Program-made: the position numbers and the translations under genes
From: an uncultured Prevotella sp.
Lineage (GTDB): Bacteria > Bacteroidota > Bacteroidia > Bacteroidales > Bacteroidaceae
Length of the DNA stretch: 64,000 bases
Direction of reading: 5' to 3'
Assembly (NCBI GenBank): GCA_944319815.1
Contig: CALUEX010000048.1
Span: forward strand, 140,673 to 204,672
The notes under the pieces: model-generated
Database searches by the model: none
Told to the model about the DNA's origin: nothing
The model's input: the letters and a program-made list of their open reading frames with translations, nothing else
In this document: positions 45,162 through 52,797 of the stretch, piece by piece
Position numbering within the stretch: the stretch's first letter is position 1
Layout of the letters: the number at the start of each line of letters is the position of its first letter

Positions 45162-46223
45162 GTGCTTGTTGCGGATAAAGACTCTACTATATTGCCGTTT
45201 TCCATTTACGATACCACACCCTCCCCTATCGTCAGGATGAATGGTGTAACCAATTCTATTCAATACTTCCTTGGGAGTTGACGCTCGCGTGTTTCCACTC
45301 GCTTGCCATACTATTTCAAATTGATTGGGACAATATTTATCAAGGAATGTTATTGGAACTCCCATCAACCCTGAATAATCGCAAGGTATGTCTTGAGTTC
45401 TGTTTACATTTATTGCATCATAATTTTCATACTTTGGATATTCTTCAGGAGAATAATGACAGACCAAATCTAATTCTTCATTTCGTTTCGGTATCTCTAA
45501 ATTCGTAAACCAATGAACGCCAGAGACCCTAATCATACCTTCACGATGGTCACTTGCTGTTGCTACATCTTCATACGGAGAAAAGAAATGTGCTGCAGCT
45601 CCCTTAAAACCATATCCAAACCATACTTTATTGTTTATTATCAAAGGAAAAATATCTTTATATATGGCATTCCCTTGTTTTCCTATTATCAGAAACTTTT
45701 TATCATACTTCACAAGCTGCCCTATATACTCACGGAACAAGGAGAACGGAGGATTGGTGACAACAATATCTGCCTGTTTTAGCAATTCGATGCACTCACG
45801 AGAGCGGAAATCTCCTGTTTCAAGCGTGGAAATCACGTTCTTGTCATTCTTCAACAAATATTGCACATCCGAAAGGTCTACTGCCCCGTCGCCGTTCAAA
45901 TCTTTCACCTCGGTAATTTCCACTTTATAGGCAATTCGTTTGGGTTCTTCATCATCCCATTTGAACAGCAACGGCAGTTCATTGCCTTGTACGGGTGAGC
46001 CGTTATAGCAGGTACAGATGAGCTTTCGCAGCCCAAGCTGGTTGAAACGCAAGGCAAAATACTTGAAAAAGTTGCTTTCGTAAGGGTCATCACAGTTGCA
46101 AAGTACCGTCTTACCACGAAAATGCGACCAGTAATGTTGCAGCTCGCGCTCAATATCGGACATCTGCGTATAAAACTCGTCCTTCTTGGCGCGCTTTGCC
46201 AAATTAAGGTTTTTGTTTGCCAT
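45147..46223 (-). CDS. M.EcoRI-family adenine methyltransferase
   Basis: 358 residues. Close in order to my memory of M.EcoRI: KKDEFYTQMSDIERELQHY, NCDDPYESNFFKYFA, the catalytic TNPPFSLFREY (156-166, NPPF motif), KYDKKFLIIG, PKYENYDAINVNRTQDIPCDYSGLMGVPITFL. Methylates adenine with SAM; M.EcoRI acts on GAATTC, but the target here is unknown. Residues 108-119 (DLNGDGAVDLSD) look like a dockerin/EF-hand calcium loop, absent from M.EcoRI as I remember it. The 3' two-thirds of the gene is AT-rich compared with its neighbours, a sign of transfer. A hairpin (minus-strand GATAGTTTA ... TAAACTATC) lies just before the start codon. Confidence 0.87.
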   Translation of the reverse strand: MANKNLNLAKRAKKDEFYTQMSDIERELQHYWSHFRGKTVLCNCDDPYESNFFKYFALRFNQLGLRKLICTCYNGSPVQGNELPLLFKWDDEEPKRIAYKVEITEVKDLNGDGAVDLSDVQYLLKNDKNVISTLETGDFRSRECIELLKQADIVVTNPPFSLFREYIGQLVKYDKKFLIIGKQGNAIYKDIFPLIINNKVWFGYGFKGAAAHFFSPYEDVATASDHREGMIRVSGVHWFTNLEIPKRNEELDLVCHYSPEEYPKYENYDAINVNRTQDIPCDYSGLMGVPITFLDKYCPNQFEIVWQASGNTRASTPKEVLNRIGYTIHPDDRGGCGIVNGKRQYSRVFIRNKHPKTL

Positions 46224-46559
46224 AGTAATGATAGTTTACAAGCATAAACTATCAATCACTTACGCGCAATAAAAAAGGTGTGAGCTTTCTTATTGCGTTC
46301 TGCGAGGTAGCGTAGGAATGAAACCCCTTATCACCATAATAAGCACTCACACCCTATCGGTGGAGCATCGCCCATTATTGGTGATAAAGGAACATCCTCT
46401 ACGTGATTTCCTTATCTATTATCCGGCAGTTCTTATATCACTTAAAGTTTCCTACGCTTTTAGCAGAACGCGAAATAATAGCTAATGCTTCTTTATTTCT
46501 AATATGTCGTTATAAATCTTTCTTTCTATTTTTTGCTTTTATTTTTTATGTTTCGTTAC
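46224..46559 (-). promoter_or_regulatory. Structured leader of the methyltransferase-nuclease operon
   Basis: About 335 nt of leader (minus strand). Three pairings seen: P1, 46289-46316 with 46452-46479 (imperfect, around GCGTTCTGC and GCGTAGG); P2, 46323-46340 with 46374-46390 (around CCTTATCACC); and a terminator-like stem GGTGTGAG (46346-46353) with CTCACACC (46277-46284) followed by TTTTTT. The terminator stem encloses the 3' strand of P1, so formation of the two could compete. A 9-bp hairpin lies next to the start codon. Suggests attenuation or a small RNA; not a family I recognise. Confidence 0.6.
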
Positions 46560-46565
46560 TATCTG

Positions 46566-46596
46566 CAAAGGTAAAGAATATTTCCTGAACGACAAA
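46566..46596 (-). promoter_or_regulatory. Promoter of the methyltransferase-nuclease operon
   Basis: Minus strand TTTG (46593-46596), exactly 19 nt, TACCTTTG (46566-46573). An ideal match, so the leader below it is very probably transcribed. Confidence 0.8.
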
Positions 46597-46648
46597 AAAA
46601 CAAACATTACTTTTATAAATTATGAATGTCTGCGATTAGCAAACATCC

Positions 46649-46765
46649 ACCGTAGGGACATAATTCATTATGTCCGCACGCCACGAAGGGGCGTATGTTG
46701 ACAAACAATACTGCGTAATACGTTTCTGCGAAACGTGCGGACATAATGAATTATGTCCCTACGGT
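46649..46765. repeat. 32-bp perfect inverted repeat with palindromic arms
   Basis: Arms 46649-46680 and 46734-46765 are exact reverse complements. Each arm has its own dyad (GGACATAAT TC ATTATGTCC), so the element can also form a double hairpin. The 53-nt spacer contains AAGGGGCG. I recall similar CCGTAGGGACATAA elements scattered in other bacterial genomes, like REP or MITE sequences. No transposase nearby. Confidence 0.85.
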
Positions 46766-46769
46766 AGGC

Positions 46770-46892
46770 GGTTTGCAGTTTTTCGTTAAATAAATAAAGA
46801 GCAACGGTTTGCAGTTTACGGCTCTTCATTATACAAATAAAGAACAACGGTCAACTTGTTTACGGTTCTTCGTTATACAAACAATGAATAAC
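46770..46892. repeat. Three tandem ~43-nt repeats
   Basis: Copies at 46770-46805 (shortened), 46806-46848 and 46849-46892, each from GGTTTGCAGTTT or a variant to AACAAC/AATAAC. Diverged copies, adjacent to the 32-bp inverted repeat. Confidence 0.75.
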
Positions 46893-46920
46893 ATAAATCC
46901 CGTTTGCGCCAAACAACGTT

Positions 46921-46985
46921 GCAAAAGGATACCTTTTACGCGATAAAAGGGCATCTTTTACTGGCTAAAAGGAGGCATATTGAGA
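46921..46985. repeat. 22-nt phased palindrome array (3 units)
   Basis: AAAAGG at 46923, 46945 and 46967, exactly 22 nt apart; the first two continue as N3-CCTTTTAC or close to it. Confidence 0.75.
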
Positions 46986-47062
46986 ACACGTTGACTATCA
47001 ACGAATTACGGGAACGGCACAAATGGAATTTAAATTTGCCGTTGCATTTCTTGCGGTTTTGC

Positions 47063-47093
47063 TTTGCGTTTATTGGAATTTTGCATACCTTTG
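47063..47093 (+). promoter_or_regulatory. Promoter of the cobalamin uptake operon
   Basis: TTTG (47063-47066), exactly 19 nt, TACCTTTG (47086-47093), placing the transcript start just before the riboswitch. Confidence 0.85.
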
Positions 47094-47102
47094 CACACGC
47101 TG

Positions 47103-47262
47103 ATTGGTTCACGCATGAGTGATTAAAAGGGAAACGAGTGAAAATCCCGTACAGTCCCGCTGCTGTGAGCTGTCATTATCGCGACGGACAACACGCCACT
47201 GGCACAGTTTTTTAGCCGGGAAGGCAGTCCGACGAGGACAGCGTAGTCAGAAGACCTGCCGT
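47103..47262 (+). promoter_or_regulatory. Cobalamin riboswitch
   Basis: Core elements in order: an initial paired GGTTCACGCATGAGTG region, GGGAAACGAGTGAAAATCCC, CAGTCCCGCTGCTGTGA, CACTGGCACAGTTTTTTAGCCGGGAAGGCAGTCCG, and the B12 box AGTCAGAAGACCTGCC (47245-47260). Between it and the btuB start, CACC can pair with GGTG around the AGGAAGG ribosome site, so binding of B12 likely shuts translation. No T-rich terminator seen. Confidence 0.95.
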
Positions 47263-47305
47263 CAGTTATGTCTAATTCACCGCTTCGAGGAAGGTGGTGT
47301 ATTAT

Positions 47306-49312
47306 ATGCTTACGATATTGACACGTTACAGACTTTCAACGTTTGCGGCTGCCGCGATGCTTGCTATATGCACTACGGCCAACGCGCAACACACTGACAG
47401 CATAGCGCACAGCGAGGTGCTCGACGACGTTACCGTGACCGACGCGGCACGCCGAAAGCAACTTGCCACGACAGCTCCAGTGCGCACGCTCGACAGCGAG
47501 GCCATGTTGCGGCTCGGCGTGACCGACATTGCCGACGCGCTGCACCGCCTGCCGGGCATCACCCTGCGCGACTACGGCGGCGCGGGGGGCATGAAGACCG
47601 TGGCCGTGCGCGGCCTCGGCACGCAGCACACGGGCGTGAGCTATGACGGAATAGCCCTGAGCGACTGCCAGACGGGCGAAATAGACGTATCGCGTTATTC
47701 GCTTGAGAACGTGGCGGACATATCGCTCACCGTGGGCGACAACGAGGACATATTCATCCCGGCACGCAACGCTGCATACGCGGCGATGCTGTCCATCAAC
47801 ACAATGGCCCCGCCAACGGCCGACACGCGCCCTCACCTCTCGGCGCAGGTAAAGGTCGGCTCGTTCGGCTACGTCAGTCCTTTCGTGCGTTACAGCCAAA
47901 ACTTCTCGGACAGGTTCGCCTTCACGGTGTCTGGCGAATACGTCTATGCCGAGAACGACTATCCCTTCACGCTGCGCAACGGGAACGTGGCGACACGAGA
48001 GAGGCGCACCAACAGCATGATGAACTCCGCCCACGGCGAGGCCGGTTTCATCTGGAACGCGGGACGCAACAGCCGCATAGACGGTAAAATATACTACTAC
48101 GACAACGACCGCGAACTGCCAGGGCAGGTACGGTACTACACCGACGTAAGCCTTGAAAGGCTGCACGACCGCAACTTCTTCGCGCAAATGCAATACCGCA
48201 CGTGGAACAGCCGTAACCTGTCTTTCAAGCTGAACGCCAAGTATAACTGGGCTTCGTCTGAATATACCAACGGCCTTTACCAGGGCGGCATCAACGACGC
48301 GAGTTACTGGCAGCGCGAGGCATACGCCTCGGCGTGCCTTCTCTACACGCCGTCAAAGGCCTGGGCAATGGACTATTCGGCCGACTATATCTTCAACAAC
48401 CTCAACAGTAGCCTGGCCACCGACACGCGGCCTTACCGCAACACGGTGCTGCAGTCGGCCACGGTGCGCTATAGCGGAGGACGGTTTACGGTGATGGCGC
48501 GACTGCTGTGCTCGCTATACTTCAATTCGGCGAAGGACGGCGAGAGCGCACGCGACGCCCGCAAGCTGTCGCCCTCGGCATCGCTGTCATACCGTCTGCT
48601 GAAGGACGAAGACCTCTACGTGCGCCTGTCGTACAAAAACATCTTCCGTGCGCCAACGTTCAACGAGTCGTATTTCTTCCATTACGGCAGCACCGACCTG
48701 CGCCCGGAGAGCACCGACCAGCTGAACATCGGCGTGACATGGGAGCACGCTTACGGCCGCGCATCCTACTTCAGGTTGTCTGCCGACGGGTATATTAATA
48801 AGGTAAAGGACAAAATCGTGGCCGTGCCTTACAATATGTTCGTGTGGACTAACATCAACGTGGGCAAGGTCAAGGGCCACGGCGTTGAGCTTACGGGCAC
48901 ATGGAACCACCACTTCAACCAACGTTTCACGCTCTTGGCAACGGCAAATTACGGCTGGCAGAAGGCCGAGAACCGCACCAACGAGGAGTCGCCTTACTAC
49001 GGGTTCCAGCTGGCTTACACCCCGGAGCACCAAGGAAGCGCAACGGTGAGCCTTGAAAACCCGTGGGTAAACGTCTCCGTACACGGCTACGCCGTAAGCA
49101 AGCGACACGCCAACAACAACCATTACGAGGGCACTGACATCAGCGGATATGCCGACTTCGGCCTCACGGTCTATCGCGACATCCGCCTGTGGTCGGGCAT
49201 TTTACAGGTGCGCGGCGACATAAAGAACATCCTCGACAAGCAATACGAGATTGTGGCACGCTACCCCATGCCCGGAAGGAATTACCAAATATCAATTAAC
49301 TATAAATTCTAA
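47306..49312 (+). CDS. btuB: TonB-dependent cobalamin receptor BtuB-like
   Basis: 668 residues from the ATG at 47306 (GTG codons 12 nt earlier are less likely; GAGGAAGG lies upstream). Signal peptide to TANAQ. Plug domain with ALHRLPGITLRDYGGAGGMKTVAVRGLGTQHTGVSYDGI, then a beta-barrel ending in Phe (YQISINYKF), as outer-membrane proteins do. No N-terminal CarboxypepD_reg extension, so a compact BtuB-sized receptor. Directly behind a cobalamin riboswitch and with B12-transport partners, the substrate is almost surely a corrinoid. Confidence 0.93.
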   Translation: MLTILTRYRLSTFAAAAMLAICTTANAQHTDSIAHSEVLDDVTVTDAARRKQLATTAPVRTLDSEAMLRLGVTDIADALHRLPGITLRDYGGAGGMKTVAVRGLGTQHTGVSYDGIALSDCQTGEIDVSRYSLENVADISLTVGDNEDIFIPARNAAYAAMLSINTMAPPTADTRPHLSAQVKVGSFGYVSPFVRYSQNFSDRFAFTVSGEYVYAENDYPFTLRNGNVATRERRTNSMMNSAHGEAGFIWNAGRNSRIDGKIYYYDNDRELPGQVRYYTDVSLERLHDRNFFAQMQYRTWNSRNLSFKLNAKYNWASSEYTNGLYQGGINDASYWQREAYASACLLYTPSKAWAMDYSADYIFNNLNSSLATDTRPYRNTVLQSATVRYSGGRFTVMARLLCSLYFNSAKDGESARDARKLSPSASLSYRLLKDEDLYVRLSYKNIFRAPTFNESYFFHYGSTDLRPESTDQLNIGVTWEHAYGRASYFRLSADGYINKVKDKIVAVPYNMFVWTNINVGKVKGHGVELTGTWNHHFNQRFTLLATANYGWQKAENRTNEESPYYGFQLAYTPEHQGSATVSLENPWVNVSVHGYAVSKRHANNNHYEGTDISGYADFGLTVYRDIRLWSGILQVRGDIKNILDKQYEIVARYPMPGRNYQISINYKF

Positions 49313-49320
49313 ACAGCAAA

Positions 49321-50439
49321 ATGAAAAAGCTATTACCCATGATTTCAGCAGCCGTAATGTGCGGCTTGGCGTTCACTTCATGCAGCGACGACGACACGCC
49401 TACGCCTCCTACGCCAACAACCGTGACCGAAGGCATCTTCGTCGTAAATGAAGGAACTTACGGCAGCATACCCGGAAGCCTGACGTCAATCGGCAAGGAC
49501 GGCAGCATAACGCAAGACGCCTTTGCCAAGGCAAACAACGGTATGGCGCTCGGCGACACTCCAAACGACGCCCTCGTCTACGGCAGCAAGCTCTACATAG
49601 TGGCTAACGGTGACAACCTTGTATGGGTGCTCGACAGGAACACGCTCAAGATAAAGGAACAGATAAACACAACAGAGCTCATGGGAGACGACAAAGGCAA
49701 GCAGCCACGTTGCCTGTTAGCTGCCGGACAGTATGTCTTCTTGTCAACTTTTGACGGGTATGTCGCAGCTATCGACACAACGACATACGAGGCCGCGCAC
49801 ATCTACCAAGCCGGTTCTTACCCCGAAGGCATGGCCGTTAGCAACGGCAACTTATACGTGGCTAACTCTGATTACGGGCAAAACCTAAATCCGTCAATAT
49901 CAATAATAAACCTAAATACGGGCGAGAAGACCCAAGACTACACTGACGAACTCATCACAAACCCGCAAAGTATCGTCACAATCGGCAACTCGATGTACGT
50001 GCTTGACTCCGGATGGTACGACGATAACTGGACGCAACACGACGCCGGAATACGCAAAATAGAGAACGGGAAAGTAACTATGCTGGCCAACGCATCACTC
50101 ATGGCCGCAAACGTAAACGACGGACTGCTGTACATCGTCAACTCTCCGTACTCGTCAACCGAGGAAACCACATATACCGTTTACGACTGCAACACGGGTC
50201 AAACGCGCACTTTCATCACTGGCGACGACATTGAATACCCTGCCGCAATAGCCGTTGACCCAGAGAACGGTGACGTTTACATCTCGTCATACCACGTAAA
50301 CGCAGACACGGGTTATGCCGACTACTCGGCCAACGGATACGTAAACCAATATCGCGCAGACGGCACTTTCGTGACAAGTTACGAAACGGGAGTAGGTCCT
50401 ACGATGCTCGTCTTCAACTATTATACGACGAATGAATAA
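49321..50439 (+). CDS. btuG: Surface corrinoid-binding propeller lipoprotein BtuG-like
   Basis: 372 residues, lipoprotein signal (AFTSC-SDDD). The body is a beta-propeller of YncE/DUF5074 type, with repeats such as GSKLYIVANGDNLVWVLDRNTL and NGNLYVANSDY. In Bacteroides, BtuG is a surface propeller lipoprotein with very tight B12 binding that pairs with BtuB; position 8 nt after btuB supports that role. The Gly/Asp/Thr-rich blades lack catalytic features. The end overlaps the next gene by 8 nt. Confidence 0.8.
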   Translation: MKKLLPMISAAVMCGLAFTSCSDDDTPTPPTPTTVTEGIFVVNEGTYGSIPGSLTSIGKDGSITQDAFAKANNGMALGDTPNDALVYGSKLYIVANGDNLVWVLDRNTLKIKEQINTTELMGDDKGKQPRCLLAAGQYVFLSTFDGYVAAIDTTTYEAAHIYQAGSYPEGMAVSNGNLYVANSDYGQNLNPSISIINLNTGEKTQDYTDELITNPQSIVTIGNSMYVLDSGWYDDNWTQHDAGIRKIENGKVTMLANASLMAANVNDGLLYIVNSPYSSTEETTYTVYDCNTGQTRTFITGDDIEYPAAIAVDPENGDVYISSYHVNADTGYADYSANGYVNQYRADGTFVTSYETGVGPTMLVFNYYTTNE

Positions 50440-51580
50440 CCTAAAAATCATCATCATCTGCACCGCCGTGGCGCTTGTCCTGCTTTGCTCATGCAACACA
50501 GGCAGCGGCACGGCGGCTTTTTCTGGTGGCGACACGCTGCAGCTGAAGCATTCCGAACTGCTAACCATCGTCAAGCACGACAGCTTCACCGTCGTGACCA
50601 TAAGCGACCCATGGAACAAGGGGAAAGCCCTGCACACGTATATACTCGTAAGCGACACGCTCGCAGGGCTTGCCGACAGGATGAAAGCACACCGCACGAC
50701 CAACGAAACGGTTGTGCGCACACCGCTAAGGCACGCCGTCGTTACAACATCCGTACACTGCGGACTGCTTGTTTCGTTAGGCAAGGGCAGCTCTATCGGC
50801 GGCATTTGCGACATAGAATATATCAACCAGCCGTGGATAAGGCAACAATGCGCCAAGGGAGCAATCGCCGACTGCGGTAACAGCACGGCCCCGACACTCG
50901 AGAAAATCATTGCCGCGAAGGCCGATGCAGTGCTAATATCACCGTTCCAGAACAGCGGAGGATACGGACGACTTGCCGAATGGGACAGTCCCGTGATAGA
51001 GATGGCCGACTATATGGAGACCTCTGCACTTGGCAGGGCCGAGTGGATGAAGTTCTACGGGATGCTTTTCGGAGCCGAGAACAAGGCCGACAGCCTGTTT
51101 GATGCCGTCGAACAAAGCTACAACGAGCTGAAGACGATGGCCAAGAAGTCACGAACGCGCAAATCGGTAATCATGGATAAAGTGGAAGGTTCGGTGTGGT
51201 ATGTGCCCGGCGGACGCAGCACCATCGGAGGCATCATAGCCGATGCCAACGCCGGATACGCCTTCGCTGACGACCAAAACAGCGGAAGTCTGCAACTGAC
51301 GTTCGAGACCGTACTTGAAAAAGCGGGCAACGCTGACGTCTGGATGTACCGATACGGCGGACGACAAGCAACGCTGGAAACACTACTGGCTGAGAACAGA
51401 GGCTATGCGGAGTTCAAGGCGTTCAAGGACAAGGCCGTGTACGGGTGCAACACAACGACGACAACATTCTATGAAGACACGCCGTTCAGGCCTGACTTGC
51501 TGCTGCGCGACTTCATAATAATAACCCATCCCGACTTGACGAGTCTCGGCGCGCCTAAATATTTCACCAAACTGAAATGA
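50432..51580 (+). CDS. btuF: Cobalamin ABC transporter substrate-binding lipoprotein BtuF-like
   Basis: 382 residues with lipobox near VLLCSC (C21). Class III periplasmic binding protein: VVTTSVHCGLLVSLGKGSSIGGICD, then PTLEKIIAAKADAVLISPF, a long helix and the C-lobe with VPGGRSTIGGIIADANAGY. The fold fits BtuF/FepB-type proteins; the riboswitch and btuB point to a corrinoid. The start lies inside the btuG end; the stop overlaps btuC by ATGA. Confidence 0.87.
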   Translation: MNNLKIIIICTAVALVLLCSCNTGSGTAAFSGGDTLQLKHSELLTIVKHDSFTVVTISDPWNKGKALHTYILVSDTLAGLADRMKAHRTTNETVVRTPLRHAVVTTSVHCGLLVSLGKGSSIGGICDIEYINQPWIRQQCAKGAIADCGNSTAPTLEKIIAAKADAVLISPFQNSGGYGRLAEWDSPVIEMADYMETSALGRAEWMKFYGMLFGAENKADSLFDAVEQSYNELKTMAKKSRTRKSVIMDKVEGSVWYVPGGRSTIGGIIADANAGYAFADDQNSGSLQLTFETVLEKAGNADVWMYRYGGRQATLETLLAENRGYAEFKAFKDKAVYGCNTTTTTFYEDTPFRPDLLLRDFIIITHPDLTSLGAPKYFTKLK

Positions 51581-52590
51581 GCAAAAAAACAAAAATAAAC
51601 ATAGCCATAGCCGCAACGCTGATACCGCTGTTTGCGCTCAACCTTGTTTACGGAGCCGTCAGCATACCTGTTGAGGCTGTAGCCGACATACTGTTAGGCA
51701 ACGGCAGCGGGCAGCCAACGTGGGACTATATAGTGAAACAAGCCCGTTTGCCACAAGCCACAACGGCCATACTATGCGGAAGTTCGCTCGCCGTAAGCGG
51801 ACTATTGCTACAGACGGCGTTCCGCAACCCGCTGGCTGGGCCCTCCATATTCGGCATCAACAGCGGCGCAAGCCTCGGAGCGGCGTGCGTACTGCTGGGA
51901 ATGGGAGGCGGGATGACCCTCGGCACAGTTACGTTCACCGGTTTCATGGCCGTCATTACTGCATCTTTTGCCGGCGCAATGGCCGTTATGGCCGTGCTCT
52001 TGGCATTCTCGCGGATAGTGAAAAACAACGTCATGCTACTAATCACGGGCATAATGATTGGCTATGTGGCATCGTCGGCCATTGCCCTGCTCAATTTCTT
52101 TTCTACCGAGGAGGGCGTTCATTCATACATGGTATGGGGATTGGGCAACTTCGGCGGCGTATCACTCGATATGCTTCCGGCCTTCGCGGCTGTGACAGCC
52201 TGCGGCCTCACCGCCGCAATGCTGCTTACCAAACCATTGAATGCCCTGCTCCTTGGCGAACAGTATGCCGAGAACCTCGGTGTAAACACCGTCAGCTTGC
52301 GCAACAAACTGCTACTTGTCACAGGGCTTCTTACGGCATCGGCCACGGCTTTCTGTGGGCCGATAGCGTTCATCGGACTTGCCGTGCCGCACGTGGCACG
52401 GATGTTGCTCAACACGGACAACCACCTGCAACTAATCCCGGCAACAATGACGACGGGGGCGGCAACGGCCTTGCTGTGCAACCTTGTGTGCGTGCTACCC
52501 GGCGAACACGGCATGATACCGCTAAACGCCGTTACCCCGATAATGGGCGCACCGGTCATAATATACGTCATCATGAAACGACGAAAGTGA
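51577..52590 (+). CDS. btuC: Cobalamin ABC transporter permease BtuC-like (FecCD family)
   Basis: 337 residues, about ten hydrophobic segments. RLPQATTAILCGSSLAVSGLLLQTAFRNPLAGPSIFGINSGASLGA and the ATPase-coupling region ...FCGPIAFIGLAVPHVARMLLNTDNH match BtuC/FecCD. Translationally coupled to the binding protein. No ATPase (btuD) gene follows, so the ATPase must be encoded elsewhere or shared. Confidence 0.92.
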   Translation: MSKKTKINIAIAATLIPLFALNLVYGAVSIPVEAVADILLGNGSGQPTWDYIVKQARLPQATTAILCGSSLAVSGLLLQTAFRNPLAGPSIFGINSGASLGAACVLLGMGGGMTLGTVTFTGFMAVITASFAGAMAVMAVLLAFSRIVKNNVMLLITGIMIGYVASSAIALLNFFSTEEGVHSYMVWGLGNFGGVSLDMLPAFAAVTACGLTAAMLLTKPLNALLLGEQYAENLGVNTVSLRNKLLLVTGLLTASATAFCGPIAFIGLAVPHVARMLLNTDNHLQLIPATMTTGAATALLCNLVCVLPGEHGMIPLNAVTPIMGAPVIIYVIMKRRK

Positions 52591-52610
52591 CCGCTCAACC
52601 GCCACCGGCA

Positions 52611-52644
52611 TTGCCGTAATGGCCACAAAAGCCATCACCGGCAA
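52611..52644 (+). terminator. Hairpin after btuC
   Basis: Two-part stem TTGCCG/CGGCAA and ATGGC/GCCAT with a 7-nt loop, 20 nt after btuC. No T tract, so only a candidate terminator. Confidence 0.4.
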
Positions 52645-52719
52645 CAATTAACAACATAAAAAATGGCATAAGAAAACGAAAAAACACCGACCCAAAACGG
52701 CAACTTTGACTTTAATCAA

Positions 52720-52727
52720 TATCTTTG
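52720..52727 (+). promoter_or_regulatory. -7 box of the nitroreductase gene
   Basis: TATCTTTG, 70 nt before the start codon; no clear TTTG at the usual -33 distance. Confidence 0.45.
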
Positions 52728-52797
52728 CAATACTTGTCACCACAAAACAACACTTTTACAAAACAACATTTGCATCACTAATAAAAACAACCTGAAC

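Noticed and set aside
46921-46985. CRISPR-like array
   Set aside because: Repeat unit 15 bp and palindromic, spacer only 7 nt, three units, and no cas genes in the window.
47336-48193. 285-residue reverse frame in btuB
   Set aside because: Antisense shadow of a GC-rich coding region; no start context or motif.
51720-52619. 299-residue plus-strand frame inside btuC
   Set aside because: Another frame of the btuC coding region, rich in Arg/His/Gln and without domain pattern; btuC has clear FecCD motifs.
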